Shown one piece after another: positions 38,115 through 46,531 of a stretch of DNA of 64,000 nt; position 1 is the first letter of the stretch; every line of letters begins with the position of its first letter. The position numbers and the translations under genes were made by a program. Below the pieces are notes generated by a model, which did not search any database, was not told where the DNA came from, and worked only from the letters and a program-made list of their open reading frames with translations. The stretch is from Anaplasma centrale str. Israel (GTDB lineage: Bacteria > Pseudomonadota > Alphaproteobacteria > Rickettsiales > Anaplasmataceae), in assembly GCF_000024505.1 (NCBI RefSeq), contig NC_013532.1, positions 930,001-994,000 on the forward strand, in the 5' to 3' direction.

Positions 38115-38931
38115 TGCGCTTTTGAACAACATTCACGTGGCTTTGTCTGTGCTGCTGCACGTGGTTGCAGGTGGTGTTTATTTCGCGGGCACTTGGGCTG
38201 TGGAGCGGGGCAAGGTTCAGCATGATGCAGGAAACCCGGTCATAGTATTTGGCCCTGTTCCTGTGGCGGACGCGGACAGTGTTCAGGTTGGTAGGCAACC
38301 GGTGGTTCTTCAGAGAAAAAAGATTGAGCGCAGATCCGTAGAGAAAGCCGAACAGGTCGTCGTGGAGCCGATCAGGAAGATACCTCCACCCCCTGGGAGG
38401 AAGTCCATGGAAAGGGAGAGGTTGGTTACACAGCCACAGCAGCAGGCTGCTCCTCCGGCGGTGGAACCGCTTCCCGTTGCTGCTGACGCGCAAGATTTCC
38501 CAGAAACCGCGGAGCAGGAGTTGTCTGGGATACTGCAAGCGGTGCAGCGTGAGGCTAATATCGGGCCGCCCGGCGCGGAAAATGAAGTGGATTCCGGTGA
38601 AGCTAGATACGACGAAAAGCATGAGCTCGCAGTGAGGATCGCGAATTCCATCAGGAGTAAATTCGTCGAGTGCTGGACTGTCCCGGCGGGCGCAAAGGAT
38701 GTGGAGAGCATGGTAGTGAAGGTTGGTGTTGTGCTGGCCCCTAGCGGAAAAGTAGTGAGGGCAGGCATAGCGGACACCCACCTATACAACAGCAACCCCT
38801 TCTTCCGTGCAATGGCGGACAGCGCACTTAGGGCGGTGTACAAGTGCAGCCCACTCACGGGGCTGAGCAGGAGCGATTATAACCTGTGGCACGAGATAGT
38901 TCTGACTTTCAACCCCAAGTCGACATTCTGA
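38086..38931 (+). CDS. tolA: TolA/TonB-like energy transducer
   Basis: 281 residues from ATG 38086. An N-terminal membrane helix (VALSVLLHVVAGGVYFAG, with the S-x3-H pattern seen in TolA/TonB) is followed by a Pro/Gln/Glu-rich periplasmic spacer (about 60-170) and a C-terminal domain (about 185-281) with IRSKFVECWTVPAG and VKVGVVLAPSGKVVRAGI, as in TolA domain III. It is short compared with gammaproteobacterial TolA (over 400). Position directly after tolQR supports TolA over TonB. Tol-Pal partners tolB and pal are not in the window. It converges on the kinase gene, 5 nt apart. Confidence 0.85.
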   Translation: MLGAVQAARSALLNNIHVALSVLLHVVAGGVYFAGTWAVERGKVQHDAGNPVIVFGPVPVADADSVQVGRQPVVLQRKKIERRSVEKAEQVVVEPIRKIPPPPGRKSMERERLVTQPQQQAAPPAVEPLPVAADAQDFPETAEQELSGILQAVQREANIGPPGAENEVDSGEARYDEKHELAVRIANSIRSKFVECWTVPAGAKDVESMVVKVGVVLAPSGKVVRAGIADTHLYNSNPFFRAMADSALRAVYKCSPLTGLSRSDYNLWHEIVLTFNPKSTF

Positions 38932-38936
38932 GGCCC

Positions 38937-40346
38937 CTAAAAGGACGCCCCCCCTTCTTTCCCTTCCTGCTTGTGCGGGAACGTGAGTGTCACTATGGTA
39001 CCCAGGTTCGGCTCGCTCTTTATGCTAAAGGTCCCGTGCATAAGCTCCACAAGCTTTTTACTCAAAGGCAACCCCAACCCCGTACCCTCGTACTTGCGGG
39101 AGTGTTTGCTGTCAGCTTGTCCGAAGACAGACATCACCTTGTACAAATCCTGTTGAGCGATACCAATACCAGTATCGCTAATTTCCACCACAAGTTGCTC
39201 ACCCCTGATCTCAGTGCACAGCTTAACTAGCCCGCCCTCCGGGGTAAACTTCACCGAATTCGACAGGATATTTATTATGACCTGCTTCATTCGTTTTGGA
39301 TCTGCAAGCATGACAACGGGCTCTTCCGGCATTTCCTTTTTGAGCTCCACCTTAGCATCTTTTGCCCGGGGTAGCACCATCGTGAAGGAAGAGTCCACAA
39401 TCTTACTCAGGTCAAATTTGACAAACTCTACAGTGAGCTTATTAGCCTCCGCCTTTGAGAAATCAAGAATGTCGTTGATGAGGCTTAGCAGGTGAACACC
39501 CGATTGGTGAATGTCACTTATATACTCCTTATACTCCTCACTACCGATCGGCCCAAGTGACTCTGATTGAATAATTTCAGAAAAGCCAATAATAGAGTTA
39601 AGGGGGGTGCGCAACTCGTGGCTGACGTTGGCCAAAAATTGGGACTTACTCACGCTTTCTCTTTCAGCAGTCTCCTTCTGTTCCTGAAGCTCAAGGTTCG
39701 CGTCATACTGGCTGCTAAGCAGTTTTGCGCTTTTTCTGTAAAACAACACAACTAAACACACACAACTTATCATCGTCGCCCCAATGGGTATGACGAACAT
39801 TCCATGTGCCCTACTAAGGGCGCGAGCGAGTTTTTTACAATCTTTAACTACCTGCAGGAACACTGTTGGGCCACCATCTTGTGACACCACTGGAAAAATG
39901 GCAGAAACCCGACCATCGGCAACTGCCCCCCGCAAAACACCGCCACTGGTGAGGGTTGCAAGCTGTGCCCCCGATAAGGACTCCCTGCCAATAGAGTCTG
40001 CAACAACATCCTCCCCTACAGTGAATATCACGGAACCGCTGGAACCGTACAACACCGCCGTTACCCCCTTAAGGCCTTGTAACGCTTGCACAAACTCTGC
40101 GCGCAATTTTATCATCAAGTTCACATGGTAAGGATCAGTGCTAACATGCGCGGGAACGGTCCGAAGCAAGTCAGTGTATTTATCTAGTATTGTGTATGAC
40201 AGCACCTGGCCTATGTCTGCAATATCCTCCGCTGAGGTCATGTCCAGGGTACGTTCCAGCACTCGCACATGCACGTACCAAGCTACACCCACAAACAGTG
40301 CTACGAGCACCAACGAAGATAGATTTCTCAAGCGTCTAACAAGCAC
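38937..40346 (-). CDS. Sensor histidine kinase, PleC-type
   Basis: 469 residues from GTG 40346. Layout: membrane helix about 10-27, periplasmic sensor domain about 28-180, second helix about 182-205, a coiled coil, then the HisKA domain with His243 in NVSHELRTPLNSIIGFSEI, and the HATPase with N box (KQVIINILSNSVKFTPEGG, 354-372), G1 DTGIGI (391-396) and G2 GTGLGLPL (421-428). It would autophosphorylate on His243 and pass phosphate to a response regulator; none is adjacent. Anaplasmataceae have few two-component systems (PleC/PleD, NtrY/NtrX, CckA/CtrA from general knowledge); PleC is my best guess, since there is no PAS or receiver domain. Confidence 0.88.
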   Translation of the reverse strand: MLVRRLRNLSSLVLVALFVGVAWYVHVRVLERTLDMTSAEDIADIGQVLSYTILDKYTDLLRTVPAHVSTDPYHVNLMIKLRAEFVQALQGLKGVTAVLYGSSGSVIFTVGEDVVADSIGRESLSGAQLATLTSGGVLRGAVADGRVSAIFPVVSQDGGPTVFLQVVKDCKKLARALSRAHGMFVIPIGATMISCVCLVVLFYRKSAKLLSSQYDANLELQEQKETAERESVSKSQFLANVSHELRTPLNSIIGFSEIIQSESLGPIGSEEYKEYISDIHQSGVHLLSLINDILDFSKAEANKLTVEFVKFDLSKIVDSSFTMVLPRAKDAKVELKKEMPEEPVVMLADPKRMKQVIINILSNSVKFTPEGGLVKLCTEIRGEQLVVEISDTGIGIAQQDLYKVMSVFGQADSKHSRKYEGTGLGLPLSKKLVELMHGTFSIKSEPNLGTIVTLTFPHKQEGKEGGASF

Positions 40347-40527
40347 GTATCAGCACCCAACCACTAGCCACCGCCGAGGTTAATGGTATAACACGCCTGC
40401 ATCAACACTTAAATTGTGTGCCCTTCTAAACTGTACGCCTGCATAAACTTTAGGTAAAAAAGTAATTTTGTTGACCTACATAGGGCTTTCGCGTTACCTT
40501 AAGTGGGTTCCGGAGCGTGAGGGTGTT

Positions 40528-41706
40528 ATGGGTAATAGTTGCATTGTTCCGTTTTACGCACCCTTTGACGTAAGTTTTGCGCGCGGCGAGGGAGTTCATC
40601 TGTACGACGCGCAAGGCAAGCGATACATAGACTTTGTGTCTGGAATTGCCACCGTTTCTCTCGGACATTGCCACCCTGCATTGGTTAACGCACTAGAGAC
40701 CCAAGGTAGAACTCTCTGGCATGTATCAAACATGTATCGCATAGCTGAGGCTGAGCGGCTCGCAGAAAAGTTGGTGGGCTGCAGCTTTGCGGATTTGGCG
40801 TTTTTTTGTAACTCCGGTGCTGAAGCCGTAGAGTGCGGATTTAAAATCATCAGATCGTACCAAAACGGCAAGGGAAGGCCGGAAAGATACAAGATATTAA
40901 CCATGAGGCGCTCTTTTCATGGCAGAACCTACGCTGCTTGCTCGGCAAACGAACCGCAGCATTTTATGCGGCTACTGCACCCATATGTAGACTGGTTCGT
41001 TAGTGTTAATCCTGACATAGACTCAGTGCGAAGTGAAGTCAGCAAAGGCAACATAGGTGGGATTTTGGTAGAGCCGGTACAGGGCCAGAGCGGTGTGCAT
41101 ATCCTCGGAGGGGAGTTTCTCAAAGGCCTGCGCGACATATGCGATGAGCATGATATGCTGTTATTCTTTGACTGCGTGCAGTGCGGAGCGGGAAGGACCG
41201 GCAAGTTCTTCGCGTATGAGCATTTTGGCGTGCATCCGGACGTGTGTTCAATTGCAAAGGGCATGGGTGGGGGGTTCCCTATAGGTGGTTGTCTCATCAC
41301 AAAAAATGCCGGACAGTTTGCTGCCGTGGGCATGCACGGGTCCACCTTCGGTTGTAACCCATTAGCAACAACTGTAGCGTACGCAGCTGTGAGCGAAATT
41401 CTCCGCGAGGGGTTCCTTGAAAATGTCTCCAACAATGGAAAATATCTGGTTGATGAACTCACAAAGTTGTCAGGAAAATTCAGTGGCATCATTGAAGAAG
41501 TGAGGGGGCTCGGCCTCATGGTTGGGCTGCAGATGAACACCAAGGTAAACGTACGGGCTTTTGCTGGTAAGGTTTTGGAGCAAGGGTTACTTCTCTCCAC
41601 GGCTGACAGCAGAAACGTGCTTCGGATGTTGCCGCCGCTCGTAGTTTCCAAAGGCGAAATCGAAGAGGCACTACACATTTTTGAGCGCTGTCTCGAAGAG
41701 CTATAG
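40528..41706 (+). CDS. argD: Acetylornithine/succinyldiaminopimelate-type aminotransferase
   Basis: 392 residues from ATG 40528, with GAGGGTG just upstream; the in-frame TTG 40468 is less likely. It is a class III PLP aminotransferase: CNSGAEAVECGFKI, SFHGRTYA, GGILVEPVQGQSGV, and the PLP lysine in SIAKGMGGGFPIGG. The motif that is usually F-D-E-V-Q-x-G reads FFDCVQCGAGRTG: the Asp that contacts the PLP ring nitrogen is kept, but the next residue is Cys, not Glu. ArgD enzymes act in arginine and often in lysine/diaminopimelate synthesis. No other arginine genes are nearby. Confidence 0.9.
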   Translation: MGNSCIVPFYAPFDVSFARGEGVHLYDAQGKRYIDFVSGIATVSLGHCHPALVNALETQGRTLWHVSNMYRIAEAERLAEKLVGCSFADLAFFCNSGAEAVECGFKIIRSYQNGKGRPERYKILTMRRSFHGRTYAACSANEPQHFMRLLHPYVDWFVSVNPDIDSVRSEVSKGNIGGILVEPVQGQSGVHILGGEFLKGLRDICDEHDMLLFFDCVQCGAGRTGKFFAYEHFGVHPDVCSIAKGMGGGFPIGGCLITKNAGQFAAVGMHGSTFGCNPLATTVAYAAVSEILREGFLENVSNNGKYLVDELTKLSGKFSGIIEEVRGLGLMVGLQMNTKVNVRAFAGKVLEQGLLLSTADSRNVLRMLPPLVVSKGEIEEALHIFERCLEEL

Positions 41707-41849
41707 ATGCAACAAGCCGGGGTTGCGGAAAGCGATAGCTGAGCACTAGATCACAAAAGCACTGCTAGGTCTGCACGCAGCAATTGGGTTGTTATGTACC
41801 TTGTGCATACAACGCAGTTTCAGAACAGAAAAATTACGCTGCATGTTCG

Positions 41850-41878
41850 TTGCTTTTTTTGATAAATTAAGTTATAAT
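41850..41878 (+). promoter_or_regulatory. Strong candidate sigma70 promoter
   Basis: TTGCTT (41850-41855), 17-bp spacer, perfect TATAAT (41873-41878). It lies 21 nt before ATG 41900, giving a short leader with a GGGGG ribosome-type stretch, and favours ATG 41900 over the earlier in-frame start. Confidence 0.6.
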
Positions 41879-41899
41879 CTTAATATTGTGGGGGTTTTA

Positions 41900-42955
41900 A
41901 TGAGGTGTGCCTTGCTTCCAGGTTCAAGACGTAGTAAACGCAGAGACTCATCCTCCACACCACTTTTGGACTCTCCCACACCGGAAGGCGGTTCCTACGC
42001 TGGAAAAAGCCGCATAGATAAGACATTGCAGTTCATACAAAAAATCGAGGAGAAGCGCGCATCGAACAGTGCAGATATTTTTCTGGTTGCCTCTTTCGCC
42101 ATGATCCTGGTGGAAGCGTTTTCTTCTTCCTTCACCATGTACTGCCTAGATTATGGCGCAAGCGCCCAGGTTAAGGCGAAGGTTATTATAGCATACTATT
42201 CACTGTGCGCTGTGCTTTCCTTTATCCTCATCATAAACGCAGTGCTCTCTGCCGTGCAGGCAAGACGGGCGCACAAAAGGGGAGAAACAACTGCGCACCA
42301 GCAGACAGTGCAAATCGTTGGAGAGGCTTTGACCATTTCATCCGGGTTGATGTGGATTACTATAGCCATGGCCTCCATTGCGATGACTCTTTCAGCAAAT
42401 GTGCACATGCAGCTTGCAGCTTTGTGTCTGGCAATAGCGGCACCTGCGATTGGTGCTATATCAGCATTCTTGAGGGTCTACGAAGTCTCCGTGGCATATA
42501 AAAAGGAACGGTTGGATGCTGCCCGCAGTGGCGGGAGTTGCGCTTCCGATGCTGCCTTGTCTATGTCACAAAACAGAAAGAACTGGTACCGTATACAGTC
42601 CGGTTTGTTTTTGACCATTGCCTTGTTTGAGTTTGCGCACTTTTTGTGCCACGTATATGAGGCATACTTGCTCCGGGGTAATACGCACCTGCTCTTTAAC
42701 ATACAAGACAGAGTCCTTTTGGGGGTACAGGCTTTCCTGGCTTGCGTCTTCCTCTGCCTTGAAATTGCCAAGGTATACACAGAAAGAAATGAGGCCAAAT
42801 TGGCGCAACCTGCGATCGCGAATACAAACATCTTGGAAGTTGAAGAAAGCACAGGTCCCAGCAGTCGTTCCGAAACTCCAGATGGCAGCACCACAACTTT
42901 AGCGCGCAGCTGTTCAGTGTCCAGCGTGGCCGCAGCGCATGCACAGGCCCTGTAG
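41900..42955 (+). CDS. Polytopic membrane protein of unknown function
   Basis: Not recognised; 351 residues from ATG 41900. An earlier start at 41789 lies upstream of the promoter and is unlikely. A basic, Ser-rich N-terminus of about 55 residues is followed by about six hydrophobic segments, including DIFLVASFAMILVEAFSSSF, AYYSLCAVLSFILIINAVLS, MWITIAMASIAMTLSANVHM, LAALCLAIAAPAIGAISAFL and VLLGVQAFLACVFLCLEIAK. The tail (about 300-351) is Ser/Thr/Glu-rich. Its last 478 nt overlap, on the opposite strand, the frame of the appendage-type gene. An inner-membrane location is predicted; function is unknown. Confidence 0.75.
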   Translation: MRCALLPGSRRSKRRDSSSTPLLDSPTPEGGSYAGKSRIDKTLQFIQKIEEKRASNSADIFLVASFAMILVEAFSSSFTMYCLDYGASAQVKAKVIIAYYSLCAVLSFILIINAVLSAVQARRAHKRGETTAHQQTVQIVGEALTISSGLMWITIAMASIAMTLSANVHMQLAALCLAIAAPAIGAISAFLRVYEVSVAYKKERLDAARSGGSCASDAALSMSQNRKNWYRIQSGLFLTIALFEFAHFLCHVYEAYLLRGNTHLLFNIQDRVLLGVQAFLACVFLCLEIAKVYTERNEAKLAQPAIANTNILEVEESTGPSSRSETPDGSTTTLARSCSVSSVAAAHAQAL

Positions 42956-44967
42956 CCAAATGCAAAACTTGTGTAGTCCTGGCCACCGCCCATTCTAAAT
43001 AACTGCTGCTTCAGTAAATATGTGGTAGCAGCCCCTACACCAGTTCCCCCAAAAGTAGCTTTAGCAACCTTCTCTGTGGTCTTAGCAGCCTTGGCAACCT
43101 TCTCTGGAGCAGTCTTAGCAGTACAACTACCATCAGTCTTGGCAACAGGTTCCCATCCCTGATCGGTATTTTGCTTTAACCCTTGCTCCTCCGTAGTTCC
43201 AACACCCTTGGAATGAAGATCACCAGAAACAACCTCTACACTGCTGCAGGTTGGAACAGGTTCCCAGTCTTGTGTATTATGAACCAATGCAGTAACTGTA
43301 GGATCGGCACATACCTCCTGCTCAGGGGTTGAAGGGGGACTTTGCTCCAGAGGTTCTGCAGTAGTTTCTATACAAGGAGAGGTATCAGGGATTACTGACT
43401 TCCGTCCCCTACGTTTACACGCATAAGCAGCATACCCATAGAATAAACAAGAGACTAGCGGAGGAGCAATGGCAGCAATGGTCCATGCAGTTAGTGGCAG
43501 CAAGAGTGCAACACAGATAGTTATGGCAATACAAGCCAGAGCCATGAGCAATCTATACTTTGGACTAGCAGCAAGAGGAGGAGTAAGCCATTTTAGCATT
43601 CTCATGCCTGCTTTTTTCTCCTGCTTATAGTCTTCTATCTCATCATGATTTAAGAGATCAGGACCACCTTTATAGTCTTTAGTATCCTTATAGTTATCTA
43701 TAACAGAAGAGAAGCATTTATCAGTGACAGGAACCTTAGCAGAATATAGATCAGCGATGGTTTGAATGATTGTACAGACATTGATCAATATAGAAAATGC
43801 CATCAGTGCATAAGGAATGAATGCTAGTGCTGCTGCACCTGCAGTTATAGTAACGGCTGCAGCCCAAGTACCACCACCCGTAACCTCACCCTCAGCAGCC
43901 GCACTTGCAGTCCCAGCACCAAAGCCAGCCTTAGCAGTTATACCACAACCTCCCAATACACTGGCTTTAGCGCTTACAGTCCCAGACACTGCAACAGTAC
44001 CTTCAGCATATACAACACCCTTAGCACTCACACTACCAACACCAGCATAAACGCCACTTGCCTCAACAGTGATACCACCAGCCTCAGCACCAACCTTAGC
44101 AACACCAGCAGAAGTCCAAGCAGCCAAACCCTGAACACCATTACCTAAACCAACCTCCTTAGCAACCTCCCCAGACACACCATAAGCAACAGCCTTAGCA
44201 ACATCAGCACCACTCCCAGCACCAACAGCAACCTTCCCACCAACAGCAACCCAACTAGTGGCACCAGCAGCCTTGGCAACAGCCTCGGCACCTGTAGCAG
44301 CACCAAAAGCCTTAGCGGCCGCCTCACCAGCTGTGGCAGCACTAGCACCCACACCAATCTTAGCAACAGCATCCACAGCAGCTTCAGCGGCGGTTTTACC
44401 GGCAATCAGCGCAGCATTACCTACAGCAGTACCAGCAGTTTTTACAGTGGCACTAGCGGTAACCACACCTGCACCAACACCCCAGGCAGTCCCAACTGCC
44501 TTTCCCACTGCAGTACCAGTCCCAACCACATTGGCAACAGCAGCCTTTATGGCGGCAGCAACAGTACTTGCATAAGCTGAGGCTCCAGCCAATACGCCAC
44601 CACCTACAGCAGCTTGCGTTGCAAAATAACCACCTGCACCAGCAGCAGCTGCAGTACCTGCAGCTGTTATACCATAACCTACCCTTTTACCAACCTCTGA
44701 TATATTAGGAGTTATAGGAGTAAGAACAGGTTGTAATGATTGAACAGTAACTAATCCTTCTTCCTTTACTTGTTTAACTTGCTTACAAGATCTAACTAAA
44801 TCTCTTATAGAAAATCCTGTTACCACTGAATATACTGCAGCTACCACACCAGCCAATGCTACAGCTGCAATACCTACTGGATTTGAAGCAAGACTCACAA
44901 CACACAGTGCTGCTATGGCACTACATACCATCAGCAGCATACCCATATTCATGAGCACCCCAGACAC
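42478..44967 (-). CDS. Appendage-associated-type protein (AAAP/Alp-like)
   Basis: Open for 829 residues from GTG 44967. A hydrophobic N-terminal part (about 8-50) precedes about 280 residues of Ala/Gly/Val/Thr-rich quasi-repeats (TAVGKAVG, AAEAAVDAVAKIGVG and similar). Two more hydrophobic blocks lie at about 375-405 (ALAFIPYALMAFSILINVCT) and 470-520. The tail has two related motifs, QDWEPVPTCSSVE and QGWEPVAKTDGS. Composition and layout recall the Anaplasma appendage-associated protein and its Alp paralogues, described with actin-rich host structures (recalled, not checked). From about residue 671 the frame runs antisense through the neighbouring gene; this last 159-residue tail may not be an authentic part of the protein. 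Fragments of this gene type fill the 1.4 kb upstream. Confidence 0.75.
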   Translation of the reverse strand: MSGVLMNMGMLLMVCSAIAALCVVSLASNPVGIAAVALAGVVAAVYSVVTGFSIRDLVRSCKQVKQVKEEGLVTVQSLQPVLTPITPNISEVGKRVGYGITAAGTAAAAGAGGYFATQAAVGGGVLAGASAYASTVAAAIKAAVANVVGTGTAVGKAVGTAWGVGAGVVTASATVKTAGTAVGNAALIAGKTAAEAAVDAVAKIGVGASAATAGEAAAKAFGAATGAEAVAKAAGATSWVAVGGKVAVGAGSGADVAKAVAYGVSGEVAKEVGLGNGVQGLAAWTSAGVAKVGAEAGGITVEASGVYAGVGSVSAKGVVYAEGTVAVSGTVSAKASVLGGCGITAKAGFGAGTASAAAEGEVTGGGTWAAAVTITAGAAALAFIPYALMAFSILINVCTIIQTIADLYSAKVPVTDKCFSSVIDNYKDTKDYKGGPDLLNHDEIEDYKQEKKAGMRMLKWLTPPLAASPKYRLLMALACIAITICVALLLPLTAWTIAAIAPPLVSCLFYGYAAYACKRRGRKSVIPDTSPCIETTAEPLEQSPPSTPEQEVCADPTVTALVHNTQDWEPVPTCSSVEVVSGDLHSKGVGTTEEQGLKQNTDQGWEPVAKTDGSCTAKTAPEKVAKAAKTTEKVAKATFGGTGVGAATTYLLKQQLFRMGGGQDYTSFAFGYRACACAAATLDTEQLRAKVVVLPSGVSERLLGPVLSSTSKMFVFAIAGCANLASFLSVYTLAISRQRKTQARKACTPKRTLSCMLKSRCVLPRSKYASYTWHKKCANSNKAMVKNKPDCIRYQFFLFCDIDKAASEAQLPPLRAASNRSFLYATETS

Positions 44968-45670
44968 ACCCTCAACAGCACTCTAGCCATGGAGGACAGG
45001 GCTGTGTGTAGGTGGGGGGATAATAAAGATCAGCACCAATTTGAACAGCAGTACATACTGAGACTAATGCAAAGAATGCTATCAGCACATATGGGAGGAA
45101 TGCTAGGGCTGTGTGGTTGGGACATAGATCAGCGATGGTTTGAATGATTGTGCAGATATTGACCAATGTAGAGAATGCCATCAGTGCATAAGGAATGAAT
45201 GCTAGTGCTGGGTGGTAGCGCAGAGGCCAGCCTAACTCCTGTATAACTGGGCTTCAGTAAATGTGAGATGGTAGCACACAACCTTATGGAGAATACTGCG
45301 ATAGTATTGGGAGACTCAACACATCCTCAACAGCTGCAACCATCCATGGAGGGCAGGGCTGTGTGGAGGTGGGGAGGATATGGATCAGCGATGGTTTGAA
45401 AACTGTACATACTGTGATCAGGATGGAGAATGCTATCAGCACATACGGGAGGAATGCTAGGGCTGTGTGGTTGGGGTGGGAGGAGGATAGAAGCGATGGT
45501 TTGAGTGGTGGTACAGGGGTCAGCACACCTCCTGTATAACTGGGCTTCAGTAAATGTGATGGCAGCACACATCCTCAATAGCACTCTAGCCATGGGGGAC
45601 AGGAGAAAGAATATACGGGCTTGGCTCAACCTTATGAATACTACATGACCTTCGGGAGGTGCAACACACT

Positions 45671-45739
45671 CTCAACTGCACAAACCTCCCTCTAAGAGGT
45701 TCGCACCCCTACACACCCTCAACAGCACTCTAGCCATGG
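45671..45739. repeat. 69-bp direct repeat, copy 1
   Basis: This 69-bp segment (from CTCAACTGCACAAACC to the CTAGCCATGG element) is repeated without visible mismatch at 45957-46025, 286 nt away. It points to recent duplication or gene conversion inside the fragment array. Confidence 0.85.
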
Positions 45740-45956
45740 GGCAGGGCTGTGTGGTTGGGATGGGAAGATATAGTTATCTATCACAGAAGAGAAGCATTTA
45801 GCAGTGACAGGAGCCTTAGCAGATACAGATCAGCAATGGTTTGAGTGGTGGTACAGGGGTCAGCACACCTCCTGTATAACTGAGCTTCAGTAAATGTGAG
45901 AGGTAGCACAAACCCTATGGAGAATACTGCGATAATCTGGGGAGGTGCAACACACC

Positions 45957-46025
45957 CTCAACTGCACAAACCTCCCTCTAAGAGGTTCGCACCCCTACAC
46001 ACCCTCAACAGCACTCTAGCCATGG
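45957..46025. repeat. 69-bp direct repeat, copy 2
   Basis: Second copy of the repeat at 45671-45739, same orientation, apparently identical. Confidence 0.85.
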
Positions 46026-46531
46026 AGGGCAGGGCTGTGTGGTGAGAGAATACAGATCAGCGATGGTTTGAATAACTGTACATACTGTGATCAGGATGGA
46101 GAATGCGCCAGCACAGGTACAACAACTCTGGGAGACTCAACACGCCCTCAACGGCACTCTAGCCATGGGGGACAGGGCTGTGTGCGGGAGGATACAGATC
46201 AGTAATGGGTTGAGTGGTGGCACAGAGGTCAGCACGCCTCCTGTATAACTGGGCTTCGGTAAATGTGATAAGTAGCACAAACCTTATGGAGAGTACTGCC
46301 CGGCTCAGCCTTATAAATACTACATGACATTCGGGAGGCTTAGCACCCCAGATAGAGTTTGGTTATTTCTGGCACAATGCACAAAAAAATGCAGTCCTCC
46401 CGCTTAGCTTCTCTGAGAGTATGCGCTCCCCACAAATGCTACAGGGCTTCCCTGCCCTTTGGTAAACCATACAATGTTTCTGGAATTCTCCTATGGCACA
46501 AGCGGCTGTGATACCATCGCTCGAACACGGA

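Larger units (their letters stand above)
44968..46345 (-). pseudogene. Array of shuffled fragments of the AAAP-like gene
   Basis: No intact gene. Pieces of the neighbouring gene recur. Short frames encode versions of ALAFIPYALMAFSIL (ALAFLPYVLIAFSIL at 45284-45568, ALAFLPYVLIAFFAL at 44972-45181), and of its C-terminal YLLKQQL as HLLKPSYTGG. DNA shared with 43690-43770 of the gene reappears at 45770-45850. GCACTCTAGCCATGG or a close variant occurs near 44978, 45331, 45581, 45725, 46011 and 46154. TCCTGTATAACT-GGCTTCAGTAAATGTGA-type elements occur near 45237, 45530, 45870 and 46250. The order of elements varies, so this is a mosaic rather than a clean tandem array. Confidence 0.8.

Noticed and set aside
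44145-44405. Leu/Val-rich frame of 86 codons in the AAAP-like gene
   Set aside because: An alternate-frame translation of the Ala/Val codon repeats.
44968-46345. CRISPR array
   Set aside because: Repeats are unequal in length, spacing and order and match parts of a neighbouring gene; no cas genes are present.
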